A stretch of DNA of 64,000 bases from Tidjanibacter massiliensis (lineage in GTDB: Bacteria > Bacteroidota > Bacteroidia > Bacteroidales > Rikenellaceae), in assembly GCF_900104605.1 (NCBI RefSeq), contig NZ_LT629960.1, positions 1,922,001-1,986,000 on the forward strand, in the 5' to 3' direction. Positions 25,448 through 35,043 of this stretch are shown one piece after another. Numbering within the stretch: position 1 is the stretch's first letter; every line of letters starts with the position of its first letter. The translations under genes and the position numbers were made by a program. Below the pieces are notes generated by a model, which was given only the letters and a program-made list of their open reading frames with translations, did not search any database and was not told the DNA's origin.

Positions 25448-26353
25448 TTATTGTTTTGCGAGCAGCATGTAGCAGTCTTCGATGGTAGCTTTGGCCGGCT
25501 GCAGGCAGACGGCGGTGTGTCCCAATCCCTCCAGGTAGCTGCGCAGCCCGTCCGCGTCGAACCCCTCGCATGCGGTGAAGTGGTGCGTCTCTCCGAAGGC
25601 ATAGCAGTTGTCCACTCCGGGGAAAGCCCGTACATCGTCGAGCAGCCGGTGCATCCTCTCCGAGCGTACCGCCCAAAGGGGAGCGGAGAAACCCTGCCGG
25701 ATGTTCTGCGGCGTATCTATCTGGAGGAAACGTCCCCCTTTGATGAGGGCGATGCGGTCGCACAGGTTGGCCTCGTCCATGTAGGGGGTGGAGACCACGA
25801 TGGTGATACCCTCCTGCTGGAGTTTCCCCAGCATCTCCCAGAACTCCTTGCGCGATACGGGGTCCACGCCCGTGGTCGGTTCGTCGAGGTAGAGGATGTC
25901 GGGCTTGTGGATGAGGGCGCAGCAGAGCGCGAGTTTCTGTTTCATGCCTCCGGAGAGTTTTCCCGCCCGTCGCTTGCGGAACGGTTCGAGAAGTTTGTAG
26001 ATGCCCTCCACGAGGTGGTAATTCTCCCGGATGGTCGTCCCGAATACCGCGGCGAAGAACGAGAGATTCTCCTCGACGGTGAGGTCCTGATAGAGCGAGA
26101 AGCGTCCGGGCATATAGCCGATGCGTTTACGAAGCTCCTTGTAGTCCCGCACCACGTCGAACCCGTCTACCGATGCGGTGCCGCTGTCGGCCAGTATCAG
26201 GGTGGCGATGATGCGGAAGAGGGTGGTTTTCCCGGCGCCGTCGGGTCCGATGATACCGAACAGCTCTCCCTTCTCCACCTCGAAGCTCACCCCGTCCAGG
26301 GCGACGGTCTTCCCGTACCGCTTGGTGATATTTTCGACGCTTACCGCAGTCAT
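25448..26353 (-). CDS. ABC exporter ATP-binding protein, first of the pair
   Basis: 301 residues from ATG 26353. Complete ATPase: Walker A GPDGAGKTT, signature LSGGMKQKL, Walker B ILYLDEPTTGVDP. The C-terminal 80 residues (ALWAVRSERMHRLLDDV, VCLQPAKATIEDCYMLL) are the usual regulatory extension. The gene starts 4 bp after hlyD. With the second ATPase and two permeases it resembles E. coli YhiI-RbbA-YhhJ, but here the two ATPase domains are separate proteins. Confidence 0.92.
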   Translation of the reverse strand: MTAVSVENITKRYGKTVALDGVSFEVEKGELFGIIGPDGAGKTTLFRIIATLILADSGTASVDGFDVVRDYKELRKRIGYMPGRFSLYQDLTVEENLSFFAAVFGTTIRENYHLVEGIYKLLEPFRKRRAGKLSGGMKQKLALCCALIHKPDILYLDEPTTGVDPVSRKEFWEMLGKLQQEGITIVVSTPYMDEANLCDRIALIKGGRFLQIDTPQNIRQGFSAPLWAVRSERMHRLLDDVRAFPGVDNCYAFGETHHFTACEGFDADGLRSYLEGLGHTAVCLQPAKATIEDCYMLLAKQ

Positions 26354-26357
26354 GGTC

Positions 26358-27263
26358 TTACAGTTTGATTCCTCCGTACATTCCGATTTTCAGGTAACCG
26401 TCGTTCGGAACGGCTATCTTTATCGCATACACCATGTTGGCGCGGTCGTCCGAGGTGACGATGTTCTTTGGCGTGAATTCGCTCCGGTCGGATATCCACG
26501 TCACCGTTCCTTCGTATTCGCGCTTTTCGTCTCCTCCGAAGTCGGCATAAACCTTCACTTTCTGTCCGAGTTTCACCTGCGGAAGCTGCGAGGAGACGAG
26601 ATAGGCTTTCAGGTGGATGTTGTTCACGTCGGCTACTTTCATCAGCGGTTTCCCGGCGACGGCAAGTTCGCCCGCCTGTGCGTATTTGGCCAGTACGGTC
26701 CCCTCTATCGGCGAGCAGATACGGCATTTGGCGAGCTGTTCTTCGAGTTGTTCTGCCTGCGCGCGTGCGGCCGCTATCTGTGCGTCGATACTTTTGAGCG
26801 AGTTGCCGAGCGCGCTGCGCTGTGCGTCGAGCTGCTTCTCGAGCACCGTTATCGCCGAAGTGATGTCGTCAAGCTGCTTCTCGGTCGTCACGTCGGCTTT
26901 CATCAGGTTCTCCACGCGCTGCCTTTCGCGCTGTTGCTTGGCGAGCTGTTCCTCCAGAGGGGCGAGCTGCTCCCCGATATCGGGTCGACTGCTCTCCAAC
27001 GCCAGGATGTTGCTCTCGACCTGCAGCCGTTGCAGATGCAGTTGGGTGGAATCAATGAGTCCCACCTGTTCCCCGCTGTGCACGGGGCTCCCCTCGCTGA
27101 TGGGAAATTCCAGGATGCGGCCGTTCACTTCGCTCGATACGACGACTTCCGTCGCTTCGAAATTGCCCGTGGCGTCGTATTGGTTACGGTCGCCCGCACA
27201 GCCGCCTGCCGCAAGGAGCGTCACGGCCGCCAAGAGGGCCGCGCTTGTCGTTTTTATGCTCAT
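26358..27263 (-). CDS. HlyD-family periplasmic adaptor lipoprotein
   Basis: 301 residues from ATG 27263. The signal (LLAAVTLLAAGGC) carries a lipobox, so the protein is anchored in the membrane. A biotinyl-lipoyl-like half (EVNGRILEFPISEGSPVHSG) is followed by a long coiled-coil hairpin (about residues 75-175) and the second lipoyl half (CRICSPIEGTVLAKYAQAGE), then a beta-barrel. It links the inner-membrane ABC unit to the TolC channel. Operon partner of the TolC gene (3-bp gap) and the ATPases (4-bp gap). Confidence 0.92.
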   Translation of the reverse strand: MSIKTTSAALLAAVTLLAAGGCAGDRNQYDATGNFEATEVVVSSEVNGRILEFPISEGSPVHSGEQVGLIDSTQLHLQRLQVESNILALESSRPDIGEQLAPLEEQLAKQQRERQRVENLMKADVTTEKQLDDITSAITVLEKQLDAQRSALGNSLKSIDAQIAAARAQAEQLEEQLAKCRICSPIEGTVLAKYAQAGELAVAGKPLMKVADVNNIHLKAYLVSSQLPQVKLGQKVKVYADFGGDEKREYEGTVTWISDRSEFTPKNIVTSDDRANMVYAIKIAVPNDGYLKIGMYGGIKL

Positions 27264-27266
27264 GGT

Positions 27267-28562
27267 TTATTGATTTATCGTGTATTTAAGGTCGTATATG
27301 TTCTTGAGCCACTCCACCTCGTGGGCCGTTCTGTTCCGGCGTGCCCGGTCTTCGGCGTTGATGTCGCGCAGCAGGTCGTTCACACTCCCCTCGCCGTTGG
27401 TTACCTGTGCTTCGGTACGCTTGCGTATCGTACTGCGCAGCCGGATGATTTCGTCGTCGTAACGCATTACCTCCTCCATCTGTTCGATTGCGGCCCGTTC
27501 CTGGGTACTTTGCAGCCTGATGTTGTAGAGCAGGGTTTCGCGCTGCGTCTCCAGTCGTTTCCGGTTGAGTTCAATTTGGGACATCCGGTTCTTCTTGGTG
27601 TAGAAGCCGTCGATGTTCCATTTGAGGCTGATGCCGGCGAAGAGGTAAGGCGACCATTTGCCGTTGCCCATCATGCTGTTGAAGATGTTGGGACTGGGGT
27701 TGGAGTAGGCGCCGAGGACGAAGGCGCCTATCTGCGGCATGACGCTCGCCCGTACCGCCCTGCGCTGCGCATCGAGCAGGCCGGCCTGTGCGTCGAGCAG
27801 CGCGAATTCGGGCCTTCGGCTCCCGTCGCCTGCCGGTATGCCGTCGGGCGCAGGTTTTTCGAGTTCTGTGGCGGCAGTCAGTTCGAGTCCCGTCATGATG
27901 CTCAGCATGGCGATGTAGGCCGTGCGCGTGGAGGCGAGCTGTGCACGCTGCTGCTGGGCGCCGAGTATCTCCACCTTCAGCATGTCGAGGTCGTTCTTTT
28001 CGGCCGTGCCGAATGCCGCCATGGATTCGAGCATCTTGTAGTTGCGCTGCAGGTCTTCTATCATCAGGTCGGCGGTGGCGATATTCTCCTGAAGCAGCAG
28101 CGAACCGAAATAGAGCTGATTGACCCGTTCGGTGAGGGCGTACATTTCCGACTCCCAGCTGCGGCGGGAGACTTCGCTTTCGGCTTTGGCAGCCTCGGTC
28201 TGCGCTTTTATCAGTCCGCCGTCCCATATCGCCTGCTGTATCTGTACCGTAGTGCCGTAAAGCGTATTGGGCATTGCCGCGAGGTTCACTCCGAGCTGGG
28301 AGAAGAGGTCGTTGAGCGTCGAAGGGAATTCGGGGACTTCGGAGAGATAGGCCGCCATGGCCGAGAGCGAGATTTTGGGCAGCCAGTTGCGGCGGGCATT
28401 CGAGATGTTGAACTCTTCGAGCTGGTCAATCAATTCCTGTTGTGCTATCACGGGATAGTTGTCCCGTGCCAGGAGCTGGCACTCTTCGAGCGTCACGCGA
28501 TGCTGGCCGTAGCAGACTGCAGCCCCTATGACGAACAGTATCAGGCATGCGATGCGTTTCAT
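27267..28562 (-). CDS. TolC-family outer-membrane efflux protein
   Basis: 431 residues from ATG 28562 (signal peptide MKRIACLILFVIGAAVCYGQ). It shows the two-fold TolC repeat: VTLEECQLLARDNYPVIAQ at the N-terminus, and long helices such as ERVNQLYFGSLLLQENIATA. The C-terminal half has matching helices (LNRKRLETQRETLLYNIRLQ). It forms the outer-membrane exit duct of the exporter. First gene of the six-gene operon. No adjacent regulator is seen. Confidence 0.92.
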   Translation of the reverse strand: MKRIACLILFVIGAAVCYGQHRVTLEECQLLARDNYPVIAQQELIDQLEEFNISNARRNWLPKISLSAMAAYLSEVPEFPSTLNDLFSQLGVNLAAMPNTLYGTTVQIQQAIWDGGLIKAQTEAAKAESEVSRRSWESEMYALTERVNQLYFGSLLLQENIATADLMIEDLQRNYKMLESMAAFGTAEKNDLDMLKVEILGAQQQRAQLASTRTAYIAMLSIMTGLELTAATELEKPAPDGIPAGDGSRRPEFALLDAQAGLLDAQRRAVRASVMPQIGAFVLGAYSNPSPNIFNSMMGNGKWSPYLFAGISLKWNIDGFYTKKNRMSQIELNRKRLETQRETLLYNIRLQSTQERAAIEQMEEVMRYDDEIIRLRSTIRKRTEAQVTNGEGSVNDLLRDINAEDRARRNRTAHEVEWLKNIYDLKYTINQ

Positions 28563-29047
28563 GTGTTTTCGTATGTTTTTACCGGCCGCCGACGGGTGTC
28601 GGGATGACCGTTTCGGTTCCGTGCTGCCGGGTGTGATACAACAGCACGCTAAGTTACGGAAAATTCGTGATTGCGTGCAGCGTTCGGCGGTAAAACGGCG
28701 AGTGTCGCCGTTCGGATGCCTTGGGCTTTCGTTCGGTCGTCCCGCAATTTCCTTGCAAAATCCGTTACAGGCAAGCGTCGAATTTTACAAATAATTATCC
28801 GTCCGGCCCTGTTTTTCCCCGATTCGCTGCCGGAATCCGTTCCCCGGCGGCAAAATCCGGCGGGCGGCTCTGCCGACCGCAAAGATAGCAGGATAGCGCC
28901 GGATTCGGAACGCACCTTCCTGTTTTCCTGGCGGTATTTTCCCGCCTATTTCGGGAGCATCGGCCGGGCGATGTGCGGGGGGCGTGCGGAGAGAGGCAGG
29001 GGCCGGGAAACATTCCCGGCCCCCGCCTCTCTCCATTGCACATTTCC
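28563..29047 (-). other. Intergenic region before the exporter operon
   Basis: 485 bp without a supported gene. It holds a possible -7 element for the exporter operon (TATCTTTG on the minus strand, 28887-28880, no clear -33), which would give a leader of about 310 nt. It also holds the hairpin described at 28988-29034. Short open frames on both strands look like noise. Confidence 0.4.
28988..29034. terminator. Long GC-rich hairpin after hmuV
   Basis: Arms 28988-29009 and 29013-29034 pair over 21 of 22 positions, loop of 3 nt, immediately after the hmuV stop at 29048. There is no clear U-tract, but position suggests termination of the hmu operon. Confidence 0.5.
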
Positions 29048-29377
29048 CTATTCGGGGACGTAGATGATTTCCCCGTTTTCGAGCTGGTAGGCGGTGCCCA
29101 CGCGTTTGCCGCGCGAGTTCTTGCCGCTCTGGTCTTCCGACGGAGTGTACTTTTCTATTTTCTCTCCCTTTTTGGTGATGATTTCCATCTGCTCGGTACC
29201 GGGGTTCTTCACTACCGTGAAATCCTCCTGCGAGAACATTTCGGTCATGTCGAACCGTGTGACGAGTGCGACCATCAGCGCCACGGCGAATACCATCGCC
29301 ACATCGAAGAGGTTGGTGAGGACGGCCATCGGGTCGTGGTCCTCGTCGTTCTTGATAAGTCTTCGTCTGCGTGCCAT
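29048..29377 (-). CDS. hmuV: HmuV-like DUF2149 membrane protein
   Basis: 109 residues from ATG 29377 (MARRRRLIKNDEDHDPMAVL). One membrane helix (FDVAMVFAVALMVALVT) after a basic, charged N-terminus, then a periplasmic tail ending QLENGEIIYVPE. This is the DUF2149 family found next to CobN-like chelatases and MotA/ExbB proteins; topology resembles ExbD/TolR. Last gene of the heme operon, 1 nt after hmuU. It probably forms a proton-driven motor with HmuU that works on HmuS. Assignment rests on the operon order. Confidence 0.85.
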   Translation of the reverse strand: MARRRRLIKNDEDHDPMAVLTNLFDVAMVFAVALMVALVTRFDMTEMFSQEDFTVVKNPGTEQMEIITKKGEKIEKYTPSEDQSGKNSRGKRVGTAYQLENGEIIYVPE

Positions 29378-29378
29378 C

Positions 29379-29966
29379 TTATTCCTTTTCATTGAGGGAT
29401 TCCACAACGTATTCCAGTATGTTCATGTCGTCCGCCACCCAGCGCTGCTTTACCTGGAGCGTAATGAAACCGATTGCGCCGATAACGATACCCACTACGG
29501 TGGTGGCGAAGGCCACCTGCATGTTGTAGGCCATCGAGCCGATGTCGCCCGTAGCAAGTCCCACGAGCGCCGGACCCATCGGGATGAGCGTACCCATAAG
29601 ACCGAGCATCGGGCCGATTTTGACCAGCAGTTTCGATTGTCCCAGTTCCTTGTCCGCGGCTATTTCGTAATCGCCGAGGAGCTTTTCGCGGAGCGCCCGG
29701 TCCTGCGGGGCGGCTTTTATCTTGCGGAGGTACTCCAGCAGTTTGCTTTTGCCGTTGCCCTCAGGCAGCGTGTCGAGGAATTCCTCCACCCCGGTCTTTC
29801 CTATTTCGCGGTTGAGCTTGACGTTGATTTTGGTGCGGGCGATGTATGTACCGTAGAAGCCGCCAATCATCAGCAGTGCCTTGATGAAGAAGAAGAGCAG
29901 AAAAATGATGTCCGGTATCAGCATCCCGTTGGATAGCCAGAACAACATGTTAGAAATCAATTCCAT
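29379..29966 (-). CDS. hmuU: HmuU-like MotA/TolQ/ExbB channel protein
   Basis: 195 residues from ATG 29966, 2 nt after the hmuT stop; a TTG at 29972 would overlap hmuT and is less likely. The MotA/TolQ/ExbB core is clear: a first helix (IIFLLFFFIKALLMIGGFYG), then KIGPMLGLMGTLIPMGPALV and MQVAFATTVVGIVIGAIGF. Such proteins conduct protons and power an associated machine. In hmu operons the machine is thought to be HmuS. Confidence 0.9.
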   Translation of the reverse strand: MELISNMLFWLSNGMLIPDIIFLLFFFIKALLMIGGFYGTYIARTKINVKLNREIGKTGVEEFLDTLPEGNGKSKLLEYLRKIKAAPQDRALREKLLGDYEIAADKELGQSKLLVKIGPMLGLMGTLIPMGPALVGLATGDIGSMAYNMQVAFATTVVGIVIGAIGFITLQVKQRWVADDMNILEYVVESLNEKE

Positions 29967-29968
29967 TT

Positions 29969-30673
29969 TCAATTATGTCTATTAATGAGTTTTTTGAAGT
30001 TTATTTTTGAAAGGAGCAGCCCCAGCAGGAAGAAGCAGGCCGTACCGGCGGTTAGTGCCGCGAGCGCGCCCCATTCGACATTGCTGACGGTGGCGTAGAC
30101 GACGGTACTGTCGGCTGCCGACGCATTGACCAGCAGGCCGATGAGGAGGATACCCATGTTGAGCATGATTTTCAGTTCGAGCTTCATGCTCTCGTGTCGG
30201 ACGAAGAGGTGGATGAAGCCTGCCGCGAGCAGGACGACGGCGAAAACGATACCCGCATAGATGGCGGCGGTGGCCCCGAAATCGGCGCCTACCCGCTGCC
30301 TGAAGAAGAGCAGTTCGAAGTAGGCCACCGCGAATATCCACAGGATGCCGGGTACCACTTTCAGCACGAAGACCGATTTTCTGCGCTGCCCTTTCGGTTT
30401 GAAGTAGTTGCTCAGCAGAAACACCGAGACGAAGATGCCGAGTATGGCCTCCGTCGTGGTCAGTACCGCCCCGTCCGTCACCAGTTCCCGGTCGGCCAGC
30501 AGATTCGTTATCACCGTGGCGGGCTGTTCAATGACCGTCGGATAGAGCGCCAGCGATACGAGTGCCGCGAAAAAGGCGTAACAGGCCATCGTCCAGAAGC
30601 GGCCGGTCATGGCCGCTTTCAGACAGAATTTCGCCAGTGCGAGGACGAATATGATTTGAATATAGAGTTCCAT
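29969..30673 (-). CDS. hmuT: HmuT-like polytopic membrane protein
   Basis: 234 residues from ATG 30673. About seven hydrophobic segments, for example FWTMACYAFFAALVSLALYP, AAIYAGIVFAVVLLAAGFIH and LTAGTACFFLLGLLLSKINF. It has no recognisable catalytic motif. Its place between the chelatase-like gene (3-bp gap) and the MotA/ExbB gene fits HmuT of hmuYRSTUV operons. The name is from position and general topology rather than a specific motif. Confidence 0.75.
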   Translation of the reverse strand: MELYIQIIFVLALAKFCLKAAMTGRFWTMACYAFFAALVSLALYPTVIEQPATVITNLLADRELVTDGAVLTTTEAILGIFVSVFLLSNYFKPKGQRRKSVFVLKVVPGILWIFAVAYFELLFFRQRVGADFGATAAIYAGIVFAVVLLAAGFIHLFVRHESMKLELKIMLNMGILLIGLLVNASAADSTVVYATVSNVEWGALAALTAGTACFFLLGLLLSKINFKKLINRHN

Positions 30674-30676
30674 CGC

Positions 30677-33600
30677 CTATTTGTCCTGTTTGCGCCGTAC
30701 AATCAGCCATACGATGACGAGCCCCAGCAGAATGCCGGCAATCCAATACACCGTACCGTTCCGTCCCGGGGCGGTCTCTTCCCTCTGCGCTTCCCTGCGG
30801 CGTTCGGGCTGCTGCTCCTCCTTTTGCAGGACGACGTTGTTCTCGTTCTGCTCTTCGAGCTGTACCTGCCGGGCGGCGTCTATGTTTTTGTTGTAGCTCT
30901 CGGCCGCCTCTTTGTCCACCTTGGATGCGATGAAGTCGCGCAGTTTGGCGTTGTCGCAGATGAATCCGCTGCATCCTGCCGCATGTTCCGAGACGAGGCG
31001 CGTGTGCAGCTCGGCCACTTCGCGTAGCTGTACGTCCGTGGCTTGCCACATTCCCTTGCGGGCCGATTCGAGCATCACCGCAGTCATCTCCTGCAGGGCG
31101 TAGGGATTCTTCTCGGAGAAGGTCTTTTCCAGTCCGAGGTCGTATGCGTCCTCGACGTACACGTCATAGTATTTGTTCCAGATGTGCTGGTCGATGGCCG
31201 AAGGCTTCATGGCGTTCCAGCCGTAGGTATTGCGGAAGGTCTCGGCGAAGGTCTCCATGCTGCTCGCTTCGCCTTTCATCATTTCGCGGATGTATTTCGG
31301 ATTGAATACCGTCGAGTTGGTCTCCACGCCGATGGCCTCCTTGAGCCCCTGCACTTTCGGGCGTCCCGTATTGCGGAAGTCGTTGAAATAGCCCGTCGGG
31401 TCGTTGCCCGTGACATGGCGGACGGCCGCCGACATGCCGCCCATGAATTCGTAGACGTGGTCGAGGCTGAGCGGCCCCCACGTGTTGCTCGAACGCGGCT
31501 GTACGACCACCGAGGTGTTGAGCAGTGCCGCTTCGAACACCCCTTCGCGGGCTTCGCCCCAGGCCTCCGAACCGTTGGCGGAGTAGAGGGCTCCCATGTT
31601 GTGGATGTACTGTCGGGCTATCTCTTCTTCCGACTCCCATGCGTCGCCCTTTTCGACGAGGCCCATGATGCCGGTTCCATAGCTGCCGTTCAGACCGCCG
31701 AATATCCGTTCGCCCGCATATTTGCGTGCGTCTGCCGGAGAGAATCCCTTTTCGAGCAGCAGGCGTTCGGCATCCTCGAATCCTTTGCGCACGTAGTTTC
31801 CGTACGCTTCGTCGCGCGCTTCGGCCGCCATGGCGATGGCGTCGTTGATGAGTTCGAGGCGCGACGCGGCGATGTCGCGCAACTGTCCGGAGGTCTGTAC
31901 CACCACGTCGATGCGGGGCCGGCCGAGCTGTTCGGAGGGAATGAGCCGCAGCGAGCGGATATAGCCGAAGCCGTCGCGCATCGGTTCCACGCCCAGCAGG
32001 TAGAGTATCTGTGCGATTGTCGCTCCTTCGCTCGATATGAAGTCGGTGGACCACAGCGTGAAGCTGACCTTTTCGGGATATTTGCCGTTGGCCGTCATTT
32101 CGGCGGCGAGCAGGTCTTCGGCCAGCCGTTTGCCCGTTTTCCACGCTTCGGCGGAGGGGGTGGTCTCCGGATTGATGGAGTAGAAGTTGCGTCCGGTGGG
32201 AACGGCCTGCGGATTCACGATGGGGTCTCCCGCCGAGCAGGGTTCCACATAACCGCCGTTCAGGGCGTTGAGGAGTGCGGCCGGTTCCGCGTCTGTGCTG
32301 TGCTTCAGTGCCGCATAATATCCTTTCACGCCTTGAAGCGCTTCCCGAAGGGTTTTCAGTGCCGACAGGATGCGTTCCTCACGGCGTTCTTCGCTACCCG
32401 CATCGACCCCTGCGGGAGTGGCCTGCGCCATCATCTCCATCATGGAGGCTGCCGGCTGGGCCGCATGTTCCGCAGCCTGCTGTTCCTGTGGTGCGGCGGG
32501 AATGATATTCCCCTGTTCGTCGAGGAAGCGCGGCAGCTCCTTTTTGGGCTCGGCGGCCATCGTGCGCATCATTTGCATCATCGCCTCCTGCTGCTGCCGT
32601 TGTGCCGCGTCGTCCGCTTCGAGCATGGCCATGCCCTCCGCGCCGACCAGCGAGCGGAGCAGCCGGTCGGGGTTCTCCCCGGCGAGCGCACGCGCTATAG
32701 CATTCTCGGTCGCTGCTCCGTAGCGGTGGTTGATGAAGGCAATATCGTCCAGCCGGTCGTTGTCGATGAGGCCCTTTGCCGCGTCGAGCGAGGCGAGCGA
32801 GTAGCGTATCGGGTCGATGCTCATCAGGCGGGCCGTATTGCGCAGGTTCTCGTCGCTGTAAGGAACGCCCAGCGTGTAGAGGCCGTCGTTCACCTTGGCG
32901 CCGTCTATCTCTTCGAGGTAGATGTGTACGCGGTCGATGTCGGCATCGGTCAGCGTCCGTGTGGAGTCGATGTCCAGCGCGGAGAGGATGTTCTGCTGTG
33001 CGGCCATCTCCGTGATGGTCTCGCGGTAGTTCTGCTTGACGCTGCTCTCCTCCATGTTCTCGATGCGGTGGATGCGGTCTTTCAGGATTTTCAGTTCGTC
33101 GTACAGTTCGCTCTGCATGAACGGCGCGGTAAGATGCGTCACGAGCGTGGCATAGCTGCGGCGCTTGGCGATGATGCCTTCGCCGATATTATTGATGGTG
33201 TAGATGTAGAAGTGGGGCATGTCGCCGACGAGTACATCGGTCCAGTCGTAATCCGACAGCGCCACCTGCTTGCCGGGAATGAATTCGAGGCTGCCGTGCG
33301 TCCCGAAATGGATGAGCGCGTCCGCACCGAACCCCTTGCGCGTCCAGAGATAGGAGGCTACGTAGGGATAGGCGGGAGCTCCCTCCACGCCGTGCACGAT
33401 TTTTTCCGTGTCCTCGCCGACGGCCGGCAGCGGCTGCGGCAGAATGGCGACGTTGCCGAACACGATGCGCGCCACCGCGATGTATTTCCGGCCCTCCTTC
33501 TCGACGCCCATGTATTCGCCCGGAGCCTCGCCGTACGTGTCGCGCAGTTCCTGGCGCAGCTTTTCGGGAAGGATTTCCTCTGTCCATTCCGTGAAGGTCT

Positions 33601-34936
33601 CCACATCGACGAGTTCGGGGTTGCCGTGCTTCAGGAATTCGTCGTATGCGCCGAGCGCATAGGGGCCGAGTACGGAGCCCTGGGTCTGTATCATCCGTTC
33701 GAGCGCCGCAGCGTCGGCGGGCAGGCCGGATACGTCGTAACCGGCATCGCGGAGCGCCTTCAGCGTATTGTAGAGCGACTGCACGCCTTCGATATCGGCC
33801 GCCGAAACGGCACCCTTGCCGGCTCCCTTGTAGTAGTAGATGGCGACCTTCTTCTCGCTGTTGGGCGTGTCGTGCAGACGGGCATAGTGTTCCACCAGAC
33901 TGCAGAATTTGTCCGTGTGGACGGGAATGGCGTCGAAGAGTTTCATGCCGTTGCGCTCGAACTGTGCGGCCACGGCGTACGGTGCGACGGCACCGTCCAG
34001 TTCGGGCATCACGATGCTCATCGAGGTCATGCCGCCCGATGCCATTCCCTGCCTGTCGGTCAGCCAGTTCTCGTACAGGTCGCTGACGGTGACCGGTGCG
34101 AGGATGGGCACGTTGAGTTCCCGGAGCATCCGCGTACCGCTTTCGCCGCCGCCCATGACGAGCCGGCCGTGGGGACGGTTGATGATGACATCCGGCGCCA
34201 CCGCCCGTATCATGCCGAGCTTCTTCATTCCGAACGAGTTGATGGGATAGACGTTCAGCCCGCGTTCTTCGAGGGAATTGATGATGGCGGCCATGTGCTC
34301 CTCGTTGGAGTTTTGCATGTTGATGTTGCCCGAAAGCAGCGCCACACGGGGTGCTCCCTCCCTGTAGCGTCCTGATTCCTCGTAGAATTTCTGGTACTCC
34401 TCATAGGTGGCGAAGAATTGGTCGTCGCCCAGGTGGAAGTAGTAATCCTCCGGTATCGGTACCGGCTCCGCATAAGGTTCGTTGAAGAGGGCTTTGCGGT
34501 CGATGTGTTTGCGGACGTAGTTGAAGAGGCTGCGGTAGTTCTGTATCGAACCGTTGGCCATTAGGGCGTCAATGTATTCGAGTTCCCGGCCCGACAGGGT
34601 GTTGATTTCGGGGTTATCGCTCTCGGTGGCATAGACGGGTACCCCTTTGGCAATCGCCTTTTTGATGGCCTGCAGGTGCGTGCCGTTGAGACTGCTGCCA
34701 TGAATGCGTACCAGTACGAAATCGTATTTCGCTATCTTTTCGGCTTCGTCGAGGCCGATGGGGTTGATTTTAATAAAGGGATTGTCGTTCGAGCGGATGA
34801 ATTTCTCGACGGTGAAATCGGGAAAGTTGAGTGTCGCTACCCTTGTCACGGAGGCGAACCGGCAGTAGAGCATGGCGAGGATTGCGACCGCTGCGGCGAC
34901 ACCCCCGATGATGTACAGGAGTTTCTTTCTGTTCAT
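30677..34936 (-). CDS. hmuS: HmuS, CobN-like membrane-anchored chelatase
   Basis: 1419 residues from ATG 34936. An N-terminal anchor (LYIIGGVAAAVAILAMLYC), a very large periplasmic CobN-like region with the family hallmark HFGTHGSLEF (543-552), and a C-terminal helix (VYWIAGILLGLVIVWLIV). CobN is the large subunit of cobaltochelatase. HmuS homologues in Bacteroides and Porphyromonas belong to heme operons and have been linked to removal of iron from heme, leaving protoporphyrin IX. A Gln/Met/Ala-rich insert of about 90 residues (around 770-860) interrupts the core and is probably disordered. Third gene of the operon, 107 bp after hmuY. Confidence 0.9.
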   Translation of the reverse strand: MNRKKLLYIIGGVAAAVAILAMLYCRFASVTRVATLNFPDFTVEKFIRSNDNPFIKINPIGLDEAEKIAKYDFVLVRIHGSSLNGTHLQAIKKAIAKGVPVYATESDNPEINTLSGRELEYIDALMANGSIQNYRSLFNYVRKHIDRKALFNEPYAEPVPIPEDYYFHLGDDQFFATYEEYQKFYEESGRYREGAPRVALLSGNINMQNSNEEHMAAIINSLEERGLNVYPINSFGMKKLGMIRAVAPDVIINRPHGRLVMGGGESGTRMLRELNVPILAPVTVSDLYENWLTDRQGMASGGMTSMSIVMPELDGAVAPYAVAAQFERNGMKLFDAIPVHTDKFCSLVEHYARLHDTPNSEKKVAIYYYKGAGKGAVSAADIEGVQSLYNTLKALRDAGYDVSGLPADAAALERMIQTQGSVLGPYALGAYDEFLKHGNPELVDVETFTEWTEEILPEKLRQELRDTYGEAPGEYMGVEKEGRKYIAVARIVFGNVAILPQPLPAVGEDTEKIVHGVEGAPAYPYVASYLWTRKGFGADALIHFGTHGSLEFIPGKQVALSDYDWTDVLVGDMPHFYIYTINNIGEGIIAKRRSYATLVTHLTAPFMQSELYDELKILKDRIHRIENMEESSVKQNYRETITEMAAQQNILSALDIDSTRTLTDADIDRVHIYLEEIDGAKVNDGLYTLGVPYSDENLRNTARLMSIDPIRYSLASLDAAKGLIDNDRLDDIAFINHRYGAATENAIARALAGENPDRLLRSLVGAEGMAMLEADDAAQRQQQEAMMQMMRTMAAEPKKELPRFLDEQGNIIPAAPQEQQAAEHAAQPAASMMEMMAQATPAGVDAGSEERREERILSALKTLREALQGVKGYYAALKHSTDAEPAALLNALNGGYVEPCSAGDPIVNPQAVPTGRNFYSINPETTPSAEAWKTGKRLAEDLLAAEMTANGKYPEKVSFTLWSTDFISSEGATIAQILYLLGVEPMRDGFGYIRSLRLIPSEQLGRPRIDVVVQTSGQLRDIAASRLELINDAIAMAAEARDEAYGNYVRKGFEDAERLLLEKGFSPADARKYAGERIFGGLNGSYGTGIMGLVEKGDAWESEEEIARQYIHNMGALYSANGSEAWGEAREGVFEAALLNTSVVVQPRSSNTWGPLSLDHVYEFMGGMSAAVRHVTGNDPTGYFNDFRNTGRPKVQGLKEAIGVETNSTVFNPKYIREMMKGEASSMETFAETFRNTYGWNAMKPSAIDQHIWNKYYDVYVEDAYDLGLEKTFSEKNPYALQEMTAVMLESARKGMWQATDVQLREVAELHTRLVSEHAAGCSGFICDNAKLRDFIASKVDKEAAESYNKNIDAARQVQLEEQNENNVVLQKEEQQPERRREAQREETAPGRNGTVYWIAGILLGLVIVWLIVRRKQDK

Positions 34937-35043
34937 ATTACAGTCAATGCGTGTTCAATGCGCTTACCGAAAGGAGCATACTGTATCCGTTTTGACAGCG
35001 TGCATCCCTCCGGTAACCGCAATCCGTGCAAAAAAGTGGTCGT

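Noticed and set aside
31043-34375. 1110-residue open frame on the plus strand
   Set aside because: Antisense shadow of hmuS produced by high GC; composition is rich in Val, His and Arg, no signal or domain.
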